Source of the DNA: CAZQYC01 sp964597495
Lineage (GTDB): Bacteria; Pseudomonadota; Gammaproteobacteria; Steroidobacterales; Steroidobacteraceae
Length of the DNA stretch: 18,914 nucleotides
Assembly: GCA_964597495.1 (NCBI GenBank)
Contig: CAZQYC010000078.1
Location: forward strand, 1 to 18,914
Direction: 5' to 3'
The position numbers and the translations under genes are program-made. Under the pieces are notes generated by a model. The model had not been told where the DNA came from. It made no database searches and saw only the letters and a list, made by a program, of their open reading frames with translations. This document shows positions 1 through 6,353 of this stretch, in pieces (within the stretch, counting starts at the first letter, position 1; each line of letters opens with the position of its first letter).

Positions 1-125
1 TCGACCGCCGCGGCAAAATACGTAAAATCCACACGGGCTTTTCCGGTCCCGCGACCGGCGCGCACTACGAACGATACAAAAAGGAATTCGTCGAGTCGGT
101 CGAACAGTTACTCATTGAGCAATAA
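1..125 (+). CDS. TlpA/ResA-like thioredoxin-fold protein, C-terminal fragment
   Basis: Only the last 40 codons of a gene entering from the left edge are present, read from base 3 to TAA at 123-125. The peptide contains DRRGKIRKIHTGFSGPATG, which resembles the C-terminal strand and helix of periplasmic redoxin/TlpA-like proteins, where an 'ID..G.I...H.GFSGPATG' stretch follows the cis-proline strand. The CxxC active site would lie upstream, outside the window. The stop is 13 bp before the yajQ start, so the two may be co-transcribed. The family call rests on this short tail alone. It is not a shadow frame, because it ends cleanly just before a ribosome-binding site. Confidence 0.6.
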   Translation, partial: DRRGKIRKIHTGFSGPATGAHYERYKKEFVESVEQLLIEQ

Positions 126-138
126 GGTAGCCATCACC

Positions 139-621
139 ATGCCGTCGTTTGACGTCGTTTCGGAACTCAATTTGCACGAGGTCGCCAATGCGATCGATCA
201 GGCAAACCGCGAAGTCGGCACGCGCTTCGATTTCAAAGGCGCCGACGCGAAATTCGAATTGCAGGAAGCCGTTGTCACCCTCGTCGCGCAAGCCGAGTTT
301 CAGCTCAAGCAAATGCTGGAAATCCTGCGGTTGAAATTAAGCAAACGAGGCGTCGATTTGCAGTGCATGAAGGTCGAGGATGCGGTCGTAAGCGGCCAAA
401 CCGCGAAGCAAGTGGTGACGCTGCGCCAGGGCATCGAGACGGAGCTCGGCAAGAAGATCCAGCGCTTGATCAAGGACTCTAAAATCAAGGTGCAAGCGGC
501 CATCCAAGACAAACAAGTGCGGGTAACCGGAAAGAGCCGCGATGATCTACAGACGATGATCGCCATGCTCCGCGGCGCCAAGCTCGAAATGCCGCTCCAG
601 TTCACGAATTTCCGGGATTAG
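139..621 (+). CDS. yajQ: YajQ family nucleotide (cyclic di-GMP)-binding protein
   Basis: The 160-residue product begins MPSFDVVSELNLHEVANAID, the family's hallmark N-terminus, and ends with the typical MPLQFTNFRD. YajQ proteins are about 160 residues, form two RNP-like ferredoxin folds, and bind nucleotides. Members in Xanthomonas and Pseudomonas bind cyclic di-GMP and affect transcription. The reading frame stays open upstream to a TTG at 115, but that would overlap the previous gene's stop and add eight residues the family lacks. ATG 139 is preceded by AAGG at 124-127. Other conserved stretches visible are the FDFKG segment (near residue 32) and VRVTGKSRDDLQ (near residue 127). A weak 5-bp hairpin (622-639) follows the stop. 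Confidence 0.95.
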   Translation: MPSFDVVSELNLHEVANAIDQANREVGTRFDFKGADAKFELQEAVVTLVAQAEFQLKQMLEILRLKLSKRGVDLQCMKVEDAVVSGQTAKQVVTLRQGIETELGKKIQRLIKDSKIKVQAAIQDKQVRVTGKSRDDLQTMIAMLRGAKLEMPLQFTNFRD

Positions 622-713
622 CCTGCCGTTTTAAGCAGGAACTCCCCATCGTCAGCCGAAGTTCAGGTTAGGAAACTACACTATCGCTTGTTCAATTTTC
701 GATGGAGCACGCC

Positions 714-1109
714 ATGTCAGCAAAGACCCCTTCTAAGACGCCCGCTAAGATGACCAGTGTGTCGCCGAATACGTCCCCTTCTCCATCGCTCATGCAACGA
801 CGCGACATCGTGAAGAACGCCTTATTGAGCGTTGTCGCCGTTCCCGTCGCTTCGTTGTTCGCTCGGCATGCGCGCGCCGCCGCGCCGCCGCTCAGCGAAC
901 AAGATCCGCAAGCCAAGGCACTGGGCTACGTTGCCGATGCCGGCCGAGTGGACGCGAAAAGCAATCCGACCTATAAGCCGGGGCAAACCTGCGGAAACTG
1001 CTTGCAACTAACCGGCAATAGCGGCGAAGCGTTCCGTCCCTGCAACCTGTTCCCAGGAAAAACGGTGGCGGCAGCGGGTTGGTGCAAGGCCTGGGTGAAA
1101 AAATCTTGA
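714..1109 (+). CDS. High-potential iron-sulfur protein (HiPIP), Tat-exported
   Basis: The 131-residue product is a small periplasmic [4Fe-4S] electron carrier. The four cluster cysteines are C93, C96, C110 and C124 (C-x2-C-x13-C-x13-C), inside the family signature GQTCGNC...RPCNLFPGK...GWCKAWVKK. A twin-arginine signal is visible (RRDIVKNALLSVVAVPVASL, from residue 29) with probable cleavage near ARAAA. It is unusual in having about 27 Ser/Thr/Pro-rich residues ahead of the RR motif. ATG 714 was chosen over ATG 702 because GGAG at 704-707 sits six bases upstream. An internal ATG at 792 would give a conventional Tat leader but has no ribosome-binding site. HiPIPs shuttle electrons between the cytochrome bc1 complex and terminal oxidases or reaction centres. 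No partner is encoded next door. Confidence 0.92.
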   Translation: MSAKTPSKTPAKMTSVSPNTSPSPSLMQRRDIVKNALLSVVAVPVASLFARHARAAAPPLSEQDPQAKALGYVADAGRVDAKSNPTYKPGQTCGNCLQLTGNSGEAFRPCNLFPGKTVAAAGWCKAWVKKS

Positions 1110-1133
1110 TCCTACGAACGTTCGCTGCGACTC

Positions 1134-2060
1134 CTATATCCCCTGCATCACATCGCGCAAAAGCTCGCGATGGGTGAAACGATACATCACCCCAAGGGCG
1201 GCGCCGAGAACGGCGCCGCTGATATGCGCCACGTAGTTGATCGTCGAGCCGGGATCGCGGTGCAGGTAGTCGACGATATTCTCGACGACGTATAACCCCG
1301 CGATGGCCAGTGCCGGCACGCGAAATACCCGTACGATCACCACGAACCAAAACACGCAACGAATGCGTAGCCGGGGCGCGATCGTCGCCAGGAATGCCAT
1401 CATCGCCATGACAACGCCCGATAAACCCACCGTGGGCAGCGCACCTTCCACGCCGGCCATGCTGTAGCTATAGGCGAGATGCGTGCCGATGGCAGAGGCG
1501 ACGATAAAACCGAAATAGTAGAGATAGCCGGCGACGACTTCGACCGAAGCGGCAAAGGCGTAGAAGAAAATCAGATTCGAAATCAAGTGCAGCCAGTCGG
1601 CATGCGAGAACGCGGCGGTAATCATCCGCCACACGTTTAAGTTTCCGGGATCGTACTGGAGTTGATCGGTGAGGTCGCTCGGGATCGCGCGCTCGAAACG
1701 CCGCGAACTCTCGGCCAGCGTGTTGTAGACGTAGTCGCTGCTCACCTTGGGGTCGGAGTAGAAAGGAGTGGGCTTCGAACGGTCCGCTTGCTCGCGCAGG
1801 GCCGCTTCGCGGTCGGGCGCGGCACGAATCTTAAGCAGCACATCGCAGTAGTGCTGATCGGGTGGACCGTCGAGGTAACGCAACACCAATCGTTCATCGC
1901 GAGTCAGCTCGTAAGTGCAGTGTTGGATGAGCGCCGATTGATAGGCATGCGCCGAGAGCTGCTGGCGCGCGAACACCCAAATGCAAATGGCGCAGACCAC
2001 TAGCGTCATCACCGGCAAGCGGCCCAAGTCCACGTCGGCTTTGTAGGGAAATAGCACCAT
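1134..2060 (-). CDS. Rhomboid family intramembrane serine protease
   Basis: The 308-residue membrane protein has the rhomboid signatures. H158-x3-N162 lies at the start of a core helix (HLISN). The catalytic serine is S214 in GLSG (212-215). The catalytic histidine is H279 in NYVAHISGAVLGAALG. The first hydrophobic helix is near residues 15-31. About 110 polar residues separate it from the next membrane helix, a longer insertion than in minimal bacterial rhomboids, and it probably forms a periplasmic or cytosolic cap. Rhomboids cleave transmembrane substrates within the bilayer. The gene converges on the HiPIP gene with 24 bp between stops and is divergent from the thioesterase gene. No substrate can be inferred. 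Confidence 0.93.
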   Translation of the reverse strand: MVLFPYKADVDLGRLPVMTLVVCAICIWVFARQQLSAHAYQSALIQHCTYELTRDERLVLRYLDGPPDQHYCDVLLKIRAAPDREAALREQADRSKPTPFYSDPKVSSDYVYNTLAESSRRFERAIPSDLTDQLQYDPGNLNVWRMITAAFSHADWLHLISNLIFFYAFAASVEVVAGYLYYFGFIVASAIGTHLAYSYSMAGVEGALPTVGLSGVVMAMMAFLATIAPRLRIRCVFWFVVIVRVFRVPALAIAGLYVVENIVDYLHRDPGSTINYVAHISGAVLGAALGVMYRFTHRELLRDVMQGI

Positions 2061-2191
2061 GCCGGAGAGCTTACCCGATCATCAGAGGATGCTGCTTTGC
2101 TCAGTTCGACGCAGAGGCAACGTCATCCCCGACTTGTTACGATGCCGTCCATTGCACGACACGTTGCGTCAATTACTTCGTAGGTTGAGTT
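2061..2191. other. Divergent intergenic region between rhomboid and thioesterase genes
   Basis: These 131 bp must carry the promoters of both outward-facing genes. I found no convincing -35/-10 pair or dyad on either strand and no strong Shine-Dalgarno sequence ahead of either ATG. Confidence 0.4.
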
Positions 2192-2635
2192 ATGTCCGCA
2201 GAGCCGAATCGCGATAGCTTGAGTGGGTTGGAATTCATGCAGGCCATTGTGGAGGAGAAAATTCCGATGCCTGCGATGGCGCAAACCATCCCGATGAAAT
2301 GCATCGCCGCCGAATCCGGCGCCGTCACGTTTTGGGCGCGGGCGGATGGGCGCCACACAAACCGCTCCGACAACATTCACGGCGGTTTCGCGGCCACCGT
2401 CATGGATTCGGTGGCGAGTTGCGCCTTGCGCACCCTGCTCGAACCGGGCGCTCGTTTCGTCACCATCGAACTCAATGTCAAACTGCTGCGGCCCGTTCCG
2501 CGCGATACCGACTTACGCGGCGAAGGCAAAGCGATTCACGTATCGCGGCAATTGGGTGTTTCGGAAGCACGGCTTTTCGATGCGGCCGGAAAGCTATGTG
2601 CGCATTGCACCGCTACGTTCGTGATAACCCGGTGA
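2192..2635 (+). CDS. PaaI family hotdog-fold thioesterase
   Basis: The 147-residue product has the hotdog thioesterase core. NIHGGFAATVMDSVASCAL (from residue 61) carries the HGG motif (63-65) and the following helix with D72 in the usual catalytic-acid position. It is followed by a strand rich in hydrophobic residues (FVTIELNVKLLRPV) typical of the PaaI/4HBT group. Such proteins hydrolyse acyl- or aryl-CoA thioesters in the cytosol. The acyl substrate cannot be told from the sequence. The gene stands alone, divergent from the rhomboid gene and convergent with the NlpC/P60 gene. The ATG at 2192 matches the family's expected length, but its ribosome-binding site is weak. Confidence 0.9.
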   Translation: MSAEPNRDSLSGLEFMQAIVEEKIPMPAMAQTIPMKCIAAESGAVTFWARADGRHTNRSDNIHGGFAATVMDSVASCALRTLLEPGARFVTIELNVKLLRPVPRDTDLRGEGKAIHVSRQLGVSEARLFDAAGKLCAHCTATFVITR

Positions 2636-2682
2636 CGATGTGCGCGTTCGCAAGTAAGAACCCCTCTCCCGCGCTTCGCACG

Positions 2683-2705
2683 ACCTCTCCCTCAAGGGGA
2701 GAGGT
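2683..2705. repeat. GC-rich palindrome, possible intergenic repeat/terminator
   Basis: A perfect 9-bp stem (ACCTCTCCC, 2683-2691, pairing with 2697-2705) encloses a 5-base loop. It lies between two convergent genes, so it could act as a bidirectional transcription barrier, but there is no T-run on either side. Its CCTCTCCC/GGGAGAGG core recurs in the next palindrome, which suggests an interspersed repeat family. Confidence 0.65.
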
Positions 2706-2749
2706 GCTCTTCGGAATCAATAAGGAGCCAACTGACGATTGCGCTTGCT

Positions 2750-2773
2750 CCCTCTCCCGGTTGCGGGAGAGGG
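2750..2773. repeat. GC-rich palindrome downstream of NlpC/P60 gene
   Basis: A perfect 10-bp stem (CCCTCTCCCG, 2750-2759, pairing with 2764-2773) encloses a GTTG loop. The core is nearly the same as in the palindrome at 2683-2705. If the assembly gap is closed by merging the 55-bp copies, this hairpin falls about ten bases beyond the stop codon of the minus-strand NlpC/P60 gene, a natural place for a terminator or 3'-end stabiliser. No canonical T-tract follows it. Confidence 0.65.
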
Positions 2774-2823
2774 GGATTCTGCTTAACTCCGTTCGGCCGC
2801 ACCCTTCAATAAACGCCCCGCAC
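2769..2823. repeat. 55-bp direct duplicate, left copy (contig overlap)
   Basis: These 55 bases, beginning GAGGGGGATTCTGCTT and ending at the first N, are identical to 2924-2978, which begins right after the last N. The copy includes the C-terminal codons and stop of the NlpC/P60 gene. This is best explained as a shared contig end, not a biological repeat. Confidence 0.9.
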
Positions 2824-2923
2824 NNNNNNNNNNNNNNNNNNNNNNNNNNNNNNNNNNNNNNNNNNNNNNNNNNNNNNNNNNNNNNNNNNNNNNNNNNNNN
2901 NNNNNNNNNNNNNNNNNNNNNNN
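2824..2923. other. Assembly gap of 100 N
   Basis: There are exactly 100 N, the conventional placeholder for a gap of unknown size. The same 55 bp abuts both sides, so the two contigs probably overlap and the true distance may be zero. Confidence 0.98.
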
Positions 2924-2978
2924 GAGGGGGATTCTGCTTAACTCCGTTCGGCCGCACCCTTCAATAAACGCCCCGCAC
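2924..2978. repeat. 55-bp direct duplicate, right copy
   Basis: This is identical to 2769-2823. It carries the genuine 3' end of the NlpC/P60 coding region (stop at 2938-2940 on the minus strand), so that gene is complete despite the gap. Confidence 0.9.
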
Positions 2979-3447
2979 CGACAAGCCGCGGGCCGTAATA
3001 GTCGTCGTCGAGTTCGTGCAATTCGATCGTGCGTCCGGACTGCGGTGCATGCACGAAGCGTCCTCCTCCTGCATAAATGCCCACGTGCGAGACCTGCTTG
3101 CGCTTCGTGGTGCGAAAGAACAGCAAGTCGCCGGGTTCCAAATGACGGACATTGACGGGATCGGAAGCGGCGTACTGTTCGGCAGCCGTGCGCGGCACGG
3201 TTACGCCCAATTCGCGGTGGATGTAGAACACCAACCCGCTGCAGTCGAAGCCATCGAGATCGGCCCCGCCATACCGATACGGCTTACCGACCTGCGCGAT
3301 CGCGCGCAGCGCAATCTCATTGCCGGCCGACACAAACGCACCCGTTTCAGAAAAAACGGTATCGCGCTGCCTCGACGGCGAGGATGAGCAAGCGGCGAGC
3401 ACCGCGCCCATCAAAGACGCGGTGATTACGGCGGCAATACGAGACAT
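2938..3447 (-). CDS. NlpC/P60 family cell-wall peptidase, lipoprotein
   Basis: The 169-residue product has a lipoprotein leader (MSRIAAVITASLMGAVLAAC) with lipobox LAAC and acylated C20. An NlpC/P60 domain covers about residues 42-165. The catalytic cysteine is C69 in DGFDCSGLV, the catalytic histidine is H121 in QVSHVGIY, and the third polar residue is probably H133 in GRFVHAP. Relatives (Spr/MepS, NlpC) cleave D-Glu/mDAP cross-bridge peptides in peptidoglycan. The frame extends upstream to a TTG at 3489, but ATG 3447 gives a proper signal peptide without a 14-residue polar/aromatic extension. The last codons lie in the duplicated 55 bp beside the assembly gap. The domain is present at full length. 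Confidence 0.93.
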   Translation of the reverse strand: MSRIAAVITASLMGAVLAACSSSPSRQRDTVFSETGAFVSAGNEIALRAIAQVGKPYRYGGADLDGFDCSGLVFYIHRELGVTVPRTAAEQYAASDPVNVRHLEPGDLLFFRTTKRKQVSHVGIYAGGGRFVHAPQSGRTIELHELDDDYYGPRLVGAGRLLKGAAERS

Positions 3448-3541
3448 GAACCGAAAATACTGCACGGCAAACGAGCGAAAAAACGCCAAAGTCGGCGCTC
3501 ATTTTGCCCCATCGCTCCTGCCGGGTCACGTGTCGAAGCGT

Positions 3542-5710
3542 TTAAATAGTTAGACCTTGTTTCGTAATCGGCAACGACCGCAGGCGTTTTCCCGTCGCCG
3601 CGTAGATCGCGTTGCAGACCGCAGGCGCCACCAATGCGACGGCGGGCTCGCCCATTCCGCCCGGTTTCTCGTCGCTCTGCAGGAAGTGCACTTCGATTTT
3701 CGGAATCTCGTGAATGCGCAGCAACCTATAGCTGTCGAAATTCTGTTCCTTCGCTTTGCCGCCGTCGATGTTCACTTCGCCGAACAGCGCGGCGGTCAGC
3801 CCGAAAACGATGGATCCTTCGACTTGCGCGTCCGCAATGTTCGGGTTGACGATCCGGCCGCCGTCGACGGCACAGACGATGCGGTGGATCTTCAGCTTGC
3901 TGCCGTCAACCGACACCTCGGCGACTTGTGCCATATAGGTGTCATAACCCGACATCAATGCAATACCGAAATGATGTCCCACCGGCGCACCGCTCATCCA
4001 CGCTGCTTTGCGTACGACCGCATCCAACACATTTTGCCAACGCGGTTGCTTTTGTTTCCACAAAAGCTTGCGCCGAAACTGATAAGGATCGTCTTGCGCG
4101 TCCGCCGCCAATTCATCGATGAAACTCTCGATGACGAAGCAATTGAGCGCATGGCTGACCGACCGCCAATACCCCACCGTGATCCCGATCTCGTGCTGCA
4201 GGTATTGAATGTCGAGGTTCGGCACCATGTACGGAAAATTATGCGCCGCCTCCACCGCGAACGGATCGAGCGCGCCATTCGCAACGACGGCAGGCGCCCA
4301 ACGCGAGGTGATCGACGGGCCGACCAGCCGCAACTTGAATGCGTTGACGCGACGGTCCGCATCGAAACTGCCGGCCACCGTGTCGTATGCCGGCGGCCGA
4401 TAGGCGTCATGCGTCATGTCGTCCTCGCGAGTCCACACCATTTTGACCGGCTTTTTCGCCGCCTTTGCGGCTTCGACCGCCGCCGGTATGAAATCAACTT
4501 CGAGGCGCCGACCGAAACCGCCGCCGAGAAAAGTGGTGTGCACGAACACCTGGCTTTCCGGAACGCCCGCCGTCTTCGCAACCACGGCTTGAGCCAGCTG
4601 CTGAACCTGCGTCGGCACGTAGACATGACAACCGTCGGGTCGAAAATCCACGGTGCAGTTTTGCGGCTCCAACGTCGCGTGCGCCAACAACGGCAGCGAG
4701 TAATTTGCTTCGAGCTTTCGGCTTGAGTTTTTGATGGCCGTGACGGCATCGCCCTCGCTGCGCACCGACTTCGCCTCACCACTCGCCGCTTTCAGTCCGG
4801 CAAAGATATCGGCGTTGTTGAGTTTCGCGTTTGGACCCGAATCCCATTGAATGTCGAGCGCGTCGCGCGCCTTGCGCGCTTGCCACCACGTATCGGCGAC
4901 CACGGCAATACCGCTTGACGTCTGCAGCACATGGCGCACGCCCGGCATCGACTTCGCCTTGTCGGCATTGAAGCTTTTCACCGTGCCGCCGAGCACCGGC
5001 GATTGCGCAAGCGCCGCGTAAAGCATGTCGGGCAATCGCACGTCGATGCCGAATTGCGCCGAGCCATCCACTTTCGAGGCGGTGTCGAACCTCACCAGCG
5101 ACTTGCCGATGAATTTGTATTCGCTTGGCGCCTTGAATTTAAGCTTTTGCGGTTTAGGCAGCGCCGCCGCGGCGGCGGCGATATCGCCGAAAGGCGCGAT
5201 GCTGTTGCCGTATGCAACGCCGTTATTCACGATGCGACACAGCGCAGGACTCGCGCCCAGTCGATTGGCGCCTGCGGCCAAGAGTCGTTCGCGCGCTTCC
5301 GCACCCGCCGTGCGCAGCTTTTCCCATGCGTCGCGAATGCTGGTGCTGCCGCCCGTCGCTTGCGCGCCCAGTAAGCCGTTTACATACTCGGCGCCGGGCG
5401 GCGCGAACTCGACCTGCATGACGCTCGGATCCACTCCCAATTCCTCCGCGATCAACGTGGGCAAGGAGGTATACACACCCTGGCCCATTTCGGATCGATC
5501 GCAGAAAAATTTTATTTTTCCATCGGCTCCGATATGCAGCCATGCATTGGCTTTGACTTCTTGCCCGCTCGCGCCGACGGCGGCGGTGTGGGGCTTGCTG
5601 CAACCAGGCAGCGATATTGCGATGGTCAAGCCGCCCGACAAAGCGGCGGTCTTTCTCAGAAAGTCGCGACGCGTGATGTCGTGCTTGGAATTCTGTCTTT
5701 GCGAGGTCAT
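3542..5710 (-). CDS. Molybdopterin-binding subunit of xanthine dehydrogenase-family oxidoreductase (isoquinoline 1-oxidoreductase beta type)
   Basis: The 722-residue large subunit carries a Tat signal (RRDFLRKTAALSGGLTIAIS, from residue 14), so it is probably exported folded with its cofactor. Molybdenum-site motifs are GGGFGRR (396-402) and GMGEPA (685-690), whose E688 matches the catalytic glutamate of the xanthine oxidase family. The domain order (a/b hammerhead at about 210-300, then the two MoCo-binding domains) and the single-chain length match the IorB / membrane aldehyde dehydrogenase group. These enzymes hydroxylate N-heterocycles or oxidise aldehydes. The substrate is not predictable. 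The start ATG is one base after the small-subunit stop, with GGGAGG at 5716-5721 as ribosome-binding site. No cytochrome c subunit or cofactor-insertion chaperone is adjacent. Confidence 0.92.
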   Translation of the reverse strand: MTSQRQNSKHDITRRDFLRKTAALSGGLTIAISLPGCSKPHTAAVGASGQEVKANAWLHIGADGKIKFFCDRSEMGQGVYTSLPTLIAEELGVDPSVMQVEFAPPGAEYVNGLLGAQATGGSTSIRDAWEKLRTAGAEARERLLAAGANRLGASPALCRIVNNGVAYGNSIAPFGDIAAAAAALPKPQKLKFKAPSEYKFIGKSLVRFDTASKVDGSAQFGIDVRLPDMLYAALAQSPVLGGTVKSFNADKAKSMPGVRHVLQTSSGIAVVADTWWQARKARDALDIQWDSGPNAKLNNADIFAGLKAASGEAKSVRSEGDAVTAIKNSSRKLEANYSLPLLAHATLEPQNCTVDFRPDGCHVYVPTQVQQLAQAVVAKTAGVPESQVFVHTTFLGGGFGRRLEVDFIPAAVEAAKAAKKPVKMVWTREDDMTHDAYRPPAYDTVAGSFDADRRVNAFKLRLVGPSITSRWAPAVVANGALDPFAVEAAHNFPYMVPNLDIQYLQHEIGITVGYWRSVSHALNCFVIESFIDELAADAQDDPYQFRRKLLWKQKQPRWQNVLDAVVRKAAWMSGAPVGHHFGIALMSGYDTYMAQVAEVSVDGSKLKIHRIVCAVDGGRIVNPNIADAQVEGSIVFGLTAALFGEVNIDGGKAKEQNFDSYRLLRIHEIPKIEVHFLQSDEKPGGMGEPAVALVAPAVCNAIYAATGKRLRSLPITKQGLTI

Positions 5711-5711
5711 T

Positions 5712-6176
<465 letters not shown>

Positions 6177-6281
6177 GAAACCCCCTTAGAGATCGAAAAT
6201 TAGAGATCTAAAGAATGAGCGTCGACTGCGTGATTTCAGCCTATGAATTGAATTGTTCTCCGCTAATTGTTCTGCTATCGG

Positions 6282-6300
6282 ATGCTATTTCGGATAGCAT
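6282..6300. promoter_or_regulatory. Perfect dyad, candidate operator
   Basis: ATGCTAT (6282-6288), a TTCGG spacer, then ATAGCAT (6294-6300) form a 7-5-7 inverted repeat ending two bases before the -35 box of the M28 promoter. A second copy of TGCTAT at 6273-6278 can pair with the same right arm (TGCTATC 6273-6279 with GATAGCA 6293-6299). The right arm runs into TTTTT, which resembles a terminator, but no plus-strand gene ends upstream. A regulator-binding site is therefore the better reading. Confidence 0.45.
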
Positions 6301-6302
6301 TT

Positions 6303-6331
6303 TTGCCGGCTATAGCGCGCTGTACTATAAC
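6303..6331 (+). promoter_or_regulatory. Sigma70-like promoter of the M28 peptidase gene
   Basis: The -35 box TTGCCG (6303-6308) and the -10 box TATAAC (6326-6331) are separated by exactly 17 bp. Transcription would start near 6338, about 16 bases before ATG 6354. This rules out the longer frame beginning at 6267 as the real start. Confidence 0.6.
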
Positions 6332-6353
6332 GCCTTCGATAGTCAAAGCGATC

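Larger units (their letters stand above)
2636..2937. other. Intergenic stretch with palindromes and assembly gap
   Basis: No gene is seen between the thioesterase stop and the NlpC/P60 stop. The segment holds two GC-rich palindromes (2683-2705 and 2750-2773), the left copy of a 55-bp duplicate, and 100 N. Reading frames that cross the Ns are not real genes. Confidence 0.8.
6177..6353. other. Divergent control region between oxidoreductase operon and M28 peptidase
   Basis: This 177-bp region is AT-richer than its surroundings. It holds a 9-bp direct repeat TTAGAGATC (6186-6194 and 6200-6208) just upstream of the minus-strand ribosome-binding site, a dyad at 6282-6300, and a good plus-strand promoter at 6303-6331. 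No regulator gene lies beside it. Confidence 0.6.

Noticed and set aside
115..138. TTG start for yajQ eight codons upstream
   Set aside because: It overlaps the preceding stop and disagrees with the conserved MPSFD N-terminus.
622..639. 5-bp hairpin after yajQ as a terminator
   Set aside because: The stem is short, the loop is eight bases and there is no T-run.
1115..1124. 10-bp palindrome CGAACGTTCG between convergent genes
   Set aside because: It is too short to form a stable hairpin and a perfect 10-bp palindrome is expected by chance at this scale.
2299..2967. Plus-strand frame reading through the N gap
   Set aside because: It is kept open only by the unknown bases and is out of frame with the real thioesterase.
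3557..4726. Long plus-strand open frame of 389 codons opposite the molybdopterin subunit gene
   Set aside because: It is a shadow of the well-supported minus-strand gene. The translation is Arg/His-rich with no domain and no ribosome-binding site.
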